DNA of 64,000 nucleotides from Galbula dea (taxonomy: Eukaryota > Chordata > Aves > Piciformes > Galbulidae). A program made the position numbers and the translations under genes. This document shows positions 43,583-53,998 of the stretch, one piece after another. The DNA lies in contig VWZX01002374.1 in NCBI GenBank assembly GCA_013399015.1, positions 187,929-251,928 on the forward strand. The letters are read 5' to 3'. Positions within the stretch are counted from its first letter, which is position 1, and every line of letters starts with the position of its first letter. The notes under the pieces were generated by a model. The model worked only from the letters and a program-made list of their open reading frames with translations, was not told where the DNA came from and did not search any database.

Positions 43583-44448
43583 TTTTAAAGCTTCTCTAAA
43601 CTTCTCAACTCATCTGTCACCCACCACATCCCTCATCAAAACTCAGAGCTTCTTCTCCAGCAACCTGAGTTTTCCTTTTCCCTGGCATCCTCCACTCTTT
43701 ACTAACCCAGAGCTCATCCTAAATACCAACAAACCAATCTGACCAACAGTACATCCCTAGTCTCTTTGCCTTCTGCCTTCATCTACCCCTGGAACAGGTG
43801 TTCCCATGGATATTTATCCCCTCTGTGGAGCATGCATCTCCTTGCTTTGCTTCCAACAAAAGCTTTATCCTCCCTAAAAGCTGTAAAGAAATACCTGAGG
43901 GAGCTTCTGATGACTGTTGCTTTGTCACTTTGATACTACTGCTGTTTGCTTCTGTGTGGGTCCAAGGACAAGCCCCCAGCCCCATTGTCCTTACAAGAAC
44001 AGTCACTTCAAACAGCAGAACACTCTGGAAGCTACAAGACCTGCAGAAGGAGCTTGCTGCTTATTCTTGTAACAGTAAAACAGCCATGAATTGACTGAAA
44101 AAAAACCCCCAGCATTTCATCCTTTATGCCCTTTAATAACCTGCTTTATAAACATCTCTTTCTGCTCAAACAGGATTTGGGAGCATCCCTTCAAACACCC
44201 CCTGGTCCTCCTGGGACTGTCCTTCAAGGCTCAGGAGTGGATTGCTCCAAAGATCTTAACCCCCAGGCAACATGGAAGAGGTTTCAGACAAATCTGCTTA
44301 GACACCCATAGCATTTGCAATTATTTTAATGAGTCCTGCAATTAAAGATTAGAGCAGTGCTGCTTAATCCTGACACCATGTCACAGACTCAGGTAAATGT
44401 ATCCTCACTTACTTGACTGCCATCAGTTGTTGTTCTTCCACACCCCCC
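43583..44448. other. No gene or repeat recognised
   Basis: Unique-looking sequence. The 98-codon plus frame at 43798-44094 has a leucine/valine-rich middle but no recognised signature. It is considered chance. Confidence 0.4.
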
Positions 44449-44469
44449 NNNNNNNNNNNNNNNNNNNNN
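44449..44469. other. Assembly gap (21 N)
   Basis: The run of N is flanked by C6 on the left and about C9 on the right, so the gap sits inside a poly-C tract that was probably unresolved by the sequencing. The true length is unknown. Confidence 0.98.
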
Positions 44470-44822
44470 CCCCCCCCCCACTTCTATTTTGGCTTTCAGA
44501 AGAGGCTATTCAAGCCCAAACTGGTCTTAGTGGAATGTTGTGATGGAGAAATCACACTTTCCAGAGCAAAGAGACTCAAAGGATGGTTTCCAGAGCAACT
44601 GCCATTCAACCAGCTTGCACTTTACCCATCTCCTGAAGGGAAAATCTCTGCCTGCTGCTCACAGCTGGATTAAATCCTCATGGTTACCTCCAGATGTGGA
44701 GTGAGCCTGCAGTTGTTTCATCCCTTTGCAGGCTACAGCAGCCACATGGCAGCTGCTTTTCCCCCACCTAGGAACCAGGTACCTGCTGCAAGCTGGGGAG
44801 AGCCCAGCTCAGACCTCTCTGA
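44470..44822. other. No gene or repeat recognised
   Basis: Unique-looking sequence after the gap. No supported feature. Confidence 0.4.
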
Positions 44823-45035
44823 ATCACAGAATCATTTAGGTTGGAAGAGACCTTTCAGATCATGCAGTCCAGCTATTAACACTGCCAGGTCACCACTAAC
44901 CCATGGCCCTCAACACCACAGCTCCAAGACTTGGAAACCCCTCCAGGGATGGTGACTCCACCACTGCCCTGGGCAGCCTGGGCCAAGCCTTGACAACCCT
45001 TCTGGAGAAGACATTTCTCTTAGTGTCCAATCTCA
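44823..45035 (-). mobile_element. CR1 LINE fragment, type B
   Basis: The antisense 3' end AATCACAGAATCATTTAGGT continues with GCCAGGTCACCACTAACCCA and GGTGACTCCACCACTGCCCT. It decays beyond CTTGACAACCCTTCTGGAGA. A few bases are missing after the TCCAGCTATTAACACTGCC junction. Confidence 0.9.
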
Positions 45036-46419
45036 AATCAACATCATTTCAATTACTCAAGCAATTAAGATCCCACATAGGTGGCAGCAATAACTGAGAC
45101 ATTCAGTCAACAACTTTCATGCACCCTCTGGACTGCCCTGGAGCATCTAAACATGGAACCATCTGGGGAAGGTTCATGGAGGTATGGTAGCAGCTTGGGT
45201 TTCCTCAGGTGGATTTAAGTGCCTTACACAGCCTGGTGCCTGAACAAATCCTTCCACTCTCTTCCTGAAAATGGTATGGGTGCTTCCAAAGACAGAGCTG
45301 CTGCAGCAAGAGGTCTGCTGATTCACTGCTGCCTACCTCGTGGTGTTCATTTGGATTAGTGCTGCTACAGTGATTTAGTTCCACCTCAGAAGGTAATGAG
45401 CCTAAATGTTATTCCTGTTCCTTGTGCAGGAATGGAGTCTGCAGGATAAATATCTGGAAAGCAGAGATGAGGGGAGAGAAGAAGCTGTTCACCTAGTAAA
45501 ATTGATTTCAAGGTAACGAGGAGCCTCTGGTTTGGTTTGCCTCAAAACCCCTTAAGCAAACAAACAAACAACCCAAGCAACAGAGAAAACAAAGAAAACC
45601 CTCAAACAACAACCAAAAAAACCCCAACCAACCATACACAGAGGGGAAAAGAAAGGACTTCTGGTAAAAGAAAATGGCATCACAAATTAGGGAGAAGTTT
45701 CCCATCCCCTCCAAATGAGAAGGAGCTGAGGTCTGTTGGAGGTTTTTCAGCCCAGGGATACCACTCACATCATTAATGGCATCACAGGACATGGCTCAGG
45801 CAGAATTCCCTTTGCCAGTCAACTGAGAGAGGTCAAATGGCAGCAGAGAAGACTTGACTTGATTCCTTTTCCTTCCTGATTTTTGATAGCATGTTATTTT
45901 TTCATCCTCCAGTGTCCTGTGCCCTTCCCCCAGCACTGTTCACAACAGGAGTTCCCAATTCTCACCCCAAGAGCAAGGGCTGGGAGTGAACTCAGCTGTG
46001 ATTTGTCCTCACTGAACAGCAGCAGAAGTGCTGCTGGTTGGCAAGATGGCATGAAGGCCTTGACCATGTAAAGCAGCTTAAATCATTTCACTTCCAGATC
46101 TCTGAAATAAACTCCTTTCTTATCCACCAAATGCCTCATTAAGGAAGGAGATTGGAGTCCCAGGGTGCCTGCAAGACCTCATTCTGCCATAAAAAAATTT
46201 ATCACTGGTACCAGGGGAAGCCCTAAAAATGAAACTGACTTCAGAAGTGTGATTGCATTTCCAAACTTCCTACCAGGTCTGGAGTTCTAATGCTTCATGA
46301 GCTACCTGGGATGACTTCCTTATCATCCTTCCAGCCAAAACAGTCAAAGGCTGCAGTTCTTCTGGCCAAATATGTTGATCTGTGGAGTAGCCATCTAGAT
46401 AGGAATTAGTCATGGAGAA
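45036..46419. other. No gene recognised; contains an A/C-rich tract
   Basis: Unique-looking apart from the tract at 45556-45642. No supported exon. Confidence 0.4.
45556..45642. repeat. A/C-rich low-complexity tract 3
   Basis: Units such as CAAACAAACAAC, CAACAACC and AACCAACC make up most of the strand. The composition and strand match those of the tracts at 18289 and 20149. Confidence 0.8.
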
Positions 46420-46820
46420 TCAGAGGATTGTTTTGGTTGGAAGAGACCTTTCAGATCATCAAGTCCAACCATGAACCAGCACTGCCAGGTCACCACTAAA
46501 CCATGGCCCTCAGCATCACAGCTCCACAGGTTTTCAGCCCCTCCAGGGATGGTGACTCCACCACTGCTCTGGACAGCCTGGACCAGGCCTTGATAACCCT
46601 CCTGGGGAAGAAATTGTTCCTCATCTCCAACCTAAACCTCTCTTGGCACAATTTGAAGCCATTTCCTCTTGTCCTATCACTTGTTCCTTGGGAGAAGAGC
46701 CCAACCTCCACCTGGCTCCAGCCTCCTCTCAGGGAGCTGCAGAGAGTGAGAAGGTCTCCCCTGAGCCTCCTCTTCTCCAGGCTAACCAAGCCCAGTTCCC
46801 TCAGCTGCTCCTCAGGTGTT
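46420..46820 (-). mobile_element. CR1 LINE fragment, type B
   Basis: The minus-strand frame is open for 109 codons: EEQLRELGLVSLEKRRLRGD, LLTLCSSLRGGWSQVEVGLF, SQGTSDRTRGNGFKL, FRLEMRNNFFPRRVIKAWSR and LSRAVVESPSLEGLKT. The 3' end is complete. With 43136-43582 it is among the youngest-looking type B copies. Confidence 0.92.
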
Positions 46821-47584
46821 GGCACCTGAAATGCACTTCAGATGGACACCAGTCCTTCTGCAGGAACATTTCACCTCAGCTAGGAACATTTCAGTGCAAG
46901 GCTGCTGCAGGTGCAGTAAGAAATGATCAGGGACATCCTTGTCTTCTTTAAAGTTGAGTTCTCCAAAGAAAACCAATTTCTCACTTCATTAAGCTCTCCA
47001 AGGAACTCCTCCACTGAGGCCACAGTTAGCAGCCTCTGACCTGTGCTTGTGAAGACAATGATCCAAAAGGGACCTTTTTTCTCCTTATTTTCTCCACATT
47101 TGGCAGCTGTGATGTCCAACTGCTAACCTGAATAGACTCCACTACTTCACACTCCTCATTTTCATCCAAAAGGCTTAGTTTATAATCCCCATTGCATGCA
47201 GCTGAGAGAACAGGATTTCAGTGGTAACAACAACAACAGCAAAGCTAAATAAAACAATGTTTTTCTGTCTGGCTACAAAACAGATTGACTTTTTGGTTTC
47301 CCTCCCCAATTTATCTAAACCAACAATAATTCTAGGCTCAAGGTGACAATAATTTGCATCAACAAAGCTTTTGCCACTTGAGGATAATTTTGCCATCTTA
47401 TTGCTCCCTTCAAGTGTGATCCTAGCAGCAAACAGAATATCAGCCTGGCAATAGAAGGTATAGAAACTATAGATCCACAACTGTAAACCCAGAGAGAACA
47501 AAGCAGTGATGTGCTAACCAGGGTAAAACCATGTCTGCACATGATTGTTTCCCTAAGGGTGTTCCAAGGTTTAAGACCTGAGTC
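46821..47584. other. No gene or repeat recognised
   Basis: Unique-looking sequence with a short CAACAACAACAG run near 47231. No supported feature. Confidence 0.4.
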
Positions 47585-47724
47585 TTAATGATCTTCAAGA
47601 TCCTCAAATACAAACATTAACCCAACACTGCCAGGTCATCACTAACTCATGTCCCTCAGCACCACATCTCCAGGGCTTGGAAAGCCCTCCAGGGATGGTG
47701 ACTCCATCACTGCCCTGGGCAGTG
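47585..47724 (-). mobile_element. CR1 3' end, type B, eroded
   Basis: TGATCTTCAAGATCCTCAAA replaces the usual terminal sequence. It is followed by CACTGCCAGGTCATCACTAA and GGTGACTCCATCACTGCCCT. It ends at GGGCAGTGTAC. Confidence 0.85.
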
Positions 47725-47939
47725 TACAAAAATACACAATGTTGGCACAGATCTGGGGGGACTGGTGTTGGGAATAGTTAGGATTCCTAAACCTGTAGCC
47801 TTCTAGAGTTGCTTAGGGTCACCTGGTCCCTGTGTGTCTGGGAAAGCTGGAGAAGCTGCAGGAGCTAAAATAAACTTCATTGAAAGTCCTTGCCTGGTGC
47901 AACTCCAGATCAGAATCTACTGCCATGGAAGGACATATG

Positions 47940-47984
47940 AATGATCTTGAAGGTCTCTTCCAACCTTAATAACGCAGTGATTGA
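47940..47984 (+). mobile_element. CR1 3' terminal scrap, type B
   Basis: ATGATCTTGAAGGTCTCTTC followed by CAACCTTAATAACGCAGTGA is the last 45 bases of a sense-oriented CR1. It lies 215 bases from an antisense end. Confidence 0.75.
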
Positions 47985-48821
47985 TCACTCCTGTCCTCTG
48001 CTATACTCTCTGGCTTGGGTGACTGAACCCTTCTGAGGTGGTTTCACAGCAGTGGAGATGATTTATGTCACCTACTGCCATGAGTTGGTGGCAAAGTGCC
48101 TTCAAGCAGCAGGTGAAGAGACCCACAGGTGCTACTGTGTCCAAGAGACATGGGGAGAAGGTTTTGTGTTAAACCCTGAGCCAGCTGAGTCCCCAGGCAG
48201 ATGTTTTATGGTCATTGACACTGACAGCAGAAGTAGATGAGAGGATTTAGTCATATAATGCTCCCACAGCTACCTCAGCTGCTTTTGGGGTGGGTCACAC
48301 TGGAGAGTGAGTCCCTTGGAGCCTTTTCCACATGCAGTGAAATCCAGCCCCAAACTGAGCTCACCTCAAGCCTCACCCTCCCCAAACCCAGGAATTGAAT
48401 TTCTCAAGCCTGGTTTCACCTGGAAACATGCAAGTCCCTTTTCAGCACTTGGAATCTGACAAACCATTTCTTACTAAACTGCATGAAACAAATCCATGAC
48501 CCAGAACTGAATATGAGCATTTAATTGGCTATTTTTCCTCTAGCATTTGCTGTTCTGCACTTTTATGTATTTATTTTACTTTTCCCCCCCCCCTTTTTCA
48601 AAGCCCCAGGTACTGAAATGGGACTTTGTGTGGGAGAAGGGTGAGATAAGAAGTCTTCTCTAGCAATTGATCAGCACAATTTCTTGAGCTGGTGTCAGGA
48701 GGCAGCAGCAGCCTAGCAACCACCTACATTTTCCAGTGCCTGGCTCTGGAAAAAAAAAAAAAAAATCAAACCCAGCCAATTGCTCCTCTCCACACAGGAT
48801 AATTAGAGCATGTCAAGGGGC
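47985..48821. other. No gene recognised; homopolymers
   Basis: It contains a C-run at about 48585-48594 and an A15 run near 48751. A 62-codon plus frame (48052-48240) begins after a TTTCACAG acceptor-like site and meets a CAG|GTGAAG donor-like site at 48109-48114. It is a weak candidate only. Confidence 0.4.
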
Positions 48822-49541
48822 AGAGCTGGGCTGGCCTCTAGGTGTTCTCCATGAAGCCCCCTGCATCCCAAAGGGAAGAGAAAGCGAATAAGGGAAAGAG
48901 ACTGATGGCTTGGGAAAGAAACTGAAACAGCTTGAGTGGAAACAGTAACAATAACATGAACTAGATACAAATAGATACAAACCAATCTCAAACCCAACCC
49001 TGATGGCAAGGACAGCCCTGGCACCACTGAGGCTGGGGCAGCACTGGGGAAGTCCCAGGCTGGACTCAGCACCAGATGGGAACCAGATTCAGGAGCTGGA
49101 GTCAGGAACACATGGCTCAGGATCAAAGGCAACACAGACAGAGTCCTCCTCAGCCACCGGCCACTGAAGCAGAGGCTTGGCCCTGGGGATCCCTCAGCTT
49201 TCTCCTGCCTGGGACATCCATGGATGGAATCCCTTGGTGGTCAGGTGAGGGTCACCTCTCCTGTCCCCTCCTCCCCACAGCTGCCACCTCTGGCTTCCTG
49301 CAGCCCAGGCTGGGCCCCAAGCTGGAGCAGTGCCCTTGTTGTGCAGAGGAGCAAGGCTAAGGCAGAGCCTTTCTGCAGCCCAAGCCTTGGGAGGAACTGT
49401 GCCCATGGAGTCCCTGCTTAGCAGCAGAGCCTGGCTGGGAGAACATGCTGTTCTCTTCAGAAAGTGCCTCCCTGAGCAGAGCCTGAGCTGGGAAGGGAAA
49501 TCCCTGCCCAGAACTGGTTCTGCTCCAGCTCAGATCAGGAC
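48822..49541. mobile_element. LTR-like dispersed repeat, copy 3
   Basis: It matches copy 1 from the GAGCTGGGCTGG region to the AGGAC right end, with a different and degraded left edge. The ACATGAACTAGATACAAATA segment, the GCACCAGATGGGAACCAGAT segment and the donor/acceptor-like pair (49245, 49280) are retained. Relative to copy 1 it lacks the GATTTTGGAGCTG repeat (a 12-base loss) and the TGTTGTCCCTG stretch is shortened. Confidence 0.6.
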
Positions 49542-50359
49542 TGAACTGACTCTTTTCTCCTGATATCTGTAAAGAGCAGGATCTGCCATTACAAGATCTA
49601 CCTGAGTAAGAGGAATTCACAGGAGCACTGATGAGACATCTCTCACCTTGCCCTTCTGCTTCTCTGAACACTGCCCTGGGTGGTTTCTCACTGGCTGCAG
49701 GACACAAGCATTCCTCCCCACCATTAGGCTGGGCTTTTATTGATCAGCAACATCAACACAGGATTTATGGCTGCATAACTAATTTGCCAAGAACCATGAG
49801 CAAAAAATAAGCTCAAACTTAAACAAGAGATGGAAAATACTATCCCTACTGCTCCAAAATCTGTATTTCAGACATCTGCCTCACATTGCTCAGCTGGTCA
49901 TTGTCTATGGAGACAAAGCCCTGACAGACACTACTGTAGCAGGAGGTACAGAAAGAGCCCATGCTAGCAACAGCATTTTAGCTATATCATCACATAATGT
50001 GAACCTTCTGATGCAGAACACAGAGCAGGACAGGAAACAGAATTAAAGGTGCCAGAGGCATTTGTTTGAACTGGAAAATTGGAATTGAGAGCAAATGCCC
50101 AATGCTGGTGTTTTATCTCAGCCTTTCAGTCCTGTAGTCATTACTCCATCTCTTCCCTTCTCTTTTCCTGCTCTGTGTAGGAAGACCTGTGACAAGGAAG
50201 CCAACTGCTTTTCTGTATGCCTAGAGCAGTGAGCAGCTAGAGATGCTTCCAGAAGACAGCAGTGTCATCTGCTGCTAAGAAAACCACTTGGGAGCTAGGA
50301 TGAGTGGATGGAAGATAGTATAACACAGCTTCATTTCTTTGATGGAAAGCCTAATATAT
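49542..50359. other. No gene or repeat recognised
   Basis: Unique-looking sequence. No supported feature. Confidence 0.4.
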
Positions 50360-50772
50360 AGAATCCCAGCATGGTAGGGGTTGGAAGGGACCTCTGGGGA
50401 TCACCCAGTCCAACCCCCCTGCCCCAGAAGGGTCACCTCCAGCTGCCTTGGCAATCTCTCCACACAAGGAGACTCCACAGCCTCTCTGCAAAGCCTGGGC
50501 CAGGGCTCCAACACCCTCACACCAAACAAGCTTCTCCTCCTGCTCAGCTGCAACCTCCTGGCTTCCAGTTGGTGCCCAGTGCCCCTTGGGCTGGCCCTGG
50601 GCACCACTGGGCAGAGTCTGGCCCCAGCCTCTTGCCTTCTGTCCTTCAGCTCTTGCTCAGCATGGCACAGCTCCCCTGTGGGGCTGCTCTTCTCCAGGCT
50701 CAGCAGCCCCAGGGCTCTCAGCCTTTCCTCCTGCCACAGATGCTCCAGTGCCCTCAGCATCTTCCTAGTCTT
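50360..50772 (-). mobile_element. CR1 LINE fragment, type C, best-preserved tail
   Basis: The minus-strand frame is open for 119 codons from MLRALEHLWQEERLRALGLL, through SLEKSSPTGELCHAEQELKD and RRQEAGARLCPVVPRASPRG, to EPWPRLCREAVESPCVERLP and the 3' tail. The terminal CAGCATGGTAGGGGTTGGAA is complete. It lacks about 18 bases near the GQAAVGAP/GKLLWVPL segment found in other type C copies. Confidence 0.93.
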
Positions 50773-51518
50773 CCTCTGAGGAAGTACAGGTGCAGTACAG
50801 GTAGAGCAGAGAGGGATAAGAAATGATTCTCTGCAATGTAAATGCTGGAGTGTGACATGCTGTAATTTGAAAATTCACCCTGTAATTATGTCAAGCAACC
50901 CTGACTGTGAATTGACCTTTAAAACTCACCAGCTATTTATCCATATTTCAAAGACAAGACTGAAATCATTGACATTTCTAAATTGGACCCAATTTCCTTC
51001 CTGGCAGCAGTGTCAGCAGGCTGAGGACATAACTGTGCTGTTAAAGAGGTAAACCAAGCAGGACTCCTCCTCAGCCAAGGAAAAGGAATAAACCCATCAG
51101 AGAGAACTTTCATCATGAGATACAGAGACTTAACACCTGCTATGGATTCTGCTCAGCCTCATGCAGCTGTGGTTCCTGATATGCACACTGAGGGTTTAAA
51201 GAGCTCTCTCCATCTGTGGTCAGAGCAGGTCACTCTGTCCTGGGGTAGCTGGATATGACATGCCCTGAAAAGCCTCACTTAGTTTTCACCAACTCTAGCT
51301 AAAGCTAATAAAAGGAGGTAAACAACATGCAAAAGAATCTTCCCTTTCTAGGCTGTAGCCTCAGTGATGTGCAACACATAGCAAACTATGGTGGAGAACC
51401 TAAATCTGCTGTCTCCAGGAGAGGTGAGGCTCAAAAATGACAATCCTGAAAGCAGGGAGATGAAAAGGGCAGAGCTGGGCATGGCCAAGGCCCATGTGCC
51501 TTCACCTACACACACATC
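50773..51518. other. No gene or repeat recognised
   Basis: Unique-looking, AT-rich. No supported feature. Confidence 0.4.
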
Positions 51519-51592
51519 TTATGGGGAGCAGCTGAGGGAACTGGGCTTGGTTAGGCTGGAGAAGAGGAGGCTCAGGGGAGACCTCACTCTTG
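51519..51592 (+). mobile_element. CR1 fragment, type B, internal scrap
   Basis: It holds the GGGGAGCAGCTGAGGGAACT, GGAGAAGAGGAGGCTCAGGG block (EQLRELGLVRLEKRRLRGDL) and nothing else. Both ends are missing. Confidence 0.85.
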
Positions 51593-52015
51593 GCTTGCAC
51601 TTGAAACAGAGTTTCATCTCTTATTTAACAGCATTCCTGTTTGTTTCCTCACTTCATCTCCATTCTGCACTACCCTAGGTCACTTCACTTCCCTCCAGTT
51701 CTTTGACTGGGGCTTGGGTAGCTCCAAATTAGGCAACTATGGAAGTAGTATGAGATGTTTTCTGCTGGCAAAGATAAAGCCTGCCATGATCTTAAGGGAA
51801 CATGGATCTTTTTTAGCAGAGAAACAAAGTCATCTCAAGATGATTTTTCTGTTGCTTTCTGAGACTGGGAGGAAACAGAAGTGAACAAAGAAAATACAAA
51901 TGGGAATGTGTGAAAGTCTCCTCCAAACTGCACCCCACACCTCCATAGTCACCTTACAGCACAGAACAAGACCATGTGGATTTGACAGCCACCCTCTTAA
52001 GTCTAGTGTCACATT
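51593..52015. other. No gene or repeat recognised
   Basis: Unique-looking sequence. No supported feature. Confidence 0.4.
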
Positions 52016-52505
52016 CTGGATCCACAGGTCATTTCTGTGGCCTCCTCTGGCCCTGCTCCCCCAGCTCCATGTCTCTGCTGTGCTGAGGACTCCAGAGCTG
52101 GCCCCAGCACTGCAGCTGAGGTCTCCCCAGAGCAGAGCAGAGGCAGAATCCCCTCCCTACCCTGCTGGCCATGCTTCTGGGGATGAGCCCAGGACAGGGT
52201 TGGTTTCTGCAAGACCTCACACTTGGTCTTATTGAACTTCATGAAGTTTCCTTGAGGCCACCCCTCAAACTTCTTCAGGTTCTTCTGAGTTACATCTTGA
52301 CCCTCAAGCATGTCAGCTACATCACTCAGCTTGGTGTCATCTGCAACCTTGCTGAGGGTGCACTCAATCCCATGGTCCAGGTCACTGACAAAGAGGTTAA
52401 ACACTGCTGGTCTCAACAGCAGCCCCCAAGGAATGCCACTTATCAACCTGACCTCTCAGATCTCTTGGGAACACAACACAGGAGAGGAGCCACCACTGAC
52501 AGGGC
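52016..52505 (-). mobile_element. CR1 LINE fragment with RT active-site box, type D
   Basis: The minus strand codes for FNLFVSDLDHGIECTLSKVA, then VADDTKLSDVADMLEGQDVT and NFMKFNKTKCEVLQ. The ADD box is the polymerase catalytic motif of reverse transcriptases (usually F/YADD; here valine precedes it). After CEVL the sequence jumps to the CPGLIP..SMAS block, omitting roughly 150 bases present at 38930-39060. No endonuclease domain or 5' part is present, so it is dead. Confidence 0.92.
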
Positions 52506-53267
52506 AATGTAGGCAGCTTGTGGGGCAGGAGGTGGCCACCTAGGACAGTTGTTACCTTGCCTTACATAGCTCTCTTCAAGCACACACTTCATCTGGGCTG
52601 CAAACACATATTGGTGTCACTCTCCTCCTGACCATAAAGCTGGAAAGAGCTAGCAGGGCTGCTAACCTCAACAGCATCTCACGTCGTGGAGGAGTAATAA
52701 GTCCACATCCCTATGAGGGAGATAATGCTAATGGCTTGGATCTGAGAGGTGCTGAGCATTCAAAGCCTCAGCTGAAGTCATCTCCTAGTGCAGAGAACAC
52801 CCTAACAATTGCAGATGCTCCTGCTGCTCCTGGGGCCAGGACATAAAGAAACCTCTCTTTTTCTTGGAGTTAATAAAGGAGCTCCAGTGTCTTGTACAGA
52901 GAAGGAAAGCAATAAGAAGGTGGCACTGAGATGAGAGCTTTGTCCTGCCCAAATGTGCTTCTCTGCTCTATTTAGCTGCTCTCAGTGGAGCAGTATCAAA
53001 AGGTTAGGAACAGTTCCTCATCTAATGGAGTGACCACAGGCTGGATTTCCACATATCTGTCAACTCCTAGCAAAGTTCAGCTGAAATTAGCCTGGCATCT
53101 CCTGCTGGTTCATGGCAACCCTGGAACCTGGTGATTAAGAAATAAATGTGTTTGAGAAAACAATGGTTCCTGAGGTCCAAGAGTGGCAGCTAACAGGAGG
53201 TGTCTGCAGTTTTTGTTCCTCCCCTCAATTAGCAAGAAGGAAATTAGATTGCTCTAAGTCCCATCTA
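52506..53267. other. No gene or repeat recognised
   Basis: Unique-looking sequence. No supported feature. Confidence 0.4.
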
Positions 53268-53404
53268 CCACTTCCAGGCATGGGACATCTCCCACCTCTC
53301 TGGGCAGCCTGGGACAGGCTCTCACCAACCTCAGAGTGAAACATTTCTGCTTTCTCTCTAGTCTAAATCTCTCTTTTTAGTTTCAAACCTTCAGCTCTTG
53401 TCCT
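53268..53404 (-). mobile_element. CR1 fragment, type D, left half of a divergent chimera
   Basis: GGGACATCTCCCACCTCTCT, GGGCAGCCTGGGACAGGCTC and the TTAGTTTCAAACCTTCAGCT block are in antisense orientation. At about 53404 the sequence turns directly into plus-strand type C. The type D 3' terminus is also missing. Confidence 0.87.
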
Positions 53405-53513
53405 GGAGGTGACCCTGGGCAAGCTGCTGTGGGTGCCCCTGCTGGAGCAGGGGGGTTGGACTGGGTGATCCCCAGAGGTCCCTTCCAACCCCTACCCATC
53501 TGTGATTCTGCTG
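53405..53513 (+). mobile_element. CR1 3' end, type C, right half of a divergent chimera
   Basis: GAGGTGACCCTGGGCAAGCT, GCTGTGGGTGCCCCTGCTGG, CTGGGTGATCCCCAGAGGTC and a complete end (CTACCCATCTGTGATTCTG). It is about as intact as the type C tails at 36450 and 61530. Confidence 0.9.
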
Positions 53514-53927
53514 CAGGACTCCTGCTTTTATTCAATAACTTTTGAGTGTAGGTTGACCACACAGCTCCAGAAACCAAGGCACACAGCATCCTTGCTTGGA
53601 TACTCCAATCTCCATGCCACAAAGCCAATGTTTCTCACTCCATCTATGCCTGTGCCCATGCCGTGGGGCTGCAGGGCAGTGCAGACTCAGCCAGTACATT
53701 GGAGCAAACCCAGGATACAAGGTGAAAGTTAAGGATGCCTGAAAACAACTTGGGAACTATTCCTCTGAATCTGTTCCTCCTGCCTGGGTGAGAGAGGCCA
53801 GGAAGATGGGAGGCATCCCCAAGGCTGCTGGGGGGAAGCTATGAGCACCACCCTTTGGCTCTGGTGCTGCATCAGCAGCTGCAGCCAGAGCCAGAAACAA
53901 TTCAGAGGCATCATGGAGTCAGAGGAT
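53514..53927. other. No gene or repeat recognised
   Basis: Unique-looking sequence. No supported feature. Confidence 0.4.
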
Positions 53928-53998
53928 CACAGAATGGCTTGAGATGGAAGGGACTTTTAAAGGTCAGCTAGTCCAATGGGCATGGACATCTGTAACCA
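53928..53998 (-). mobile_element. CR1-like 3' end, old
   Basis: ATCACAGAATGGCTTGAGAT followed by GGAAGGGACTTTTAAAGGTC and AGCTAGTCCAATG has the antisense CR1 terminus layout but departs from types A to F soon after. It is probably an older subfamily. Confidence 0.7.

Noticed and set aside
50401..50760. 119-codon minus-strand frame as a host gene
   Set aside because: The sequence is the type C CR1 ORF2 tail repeated at several other loci in the window.
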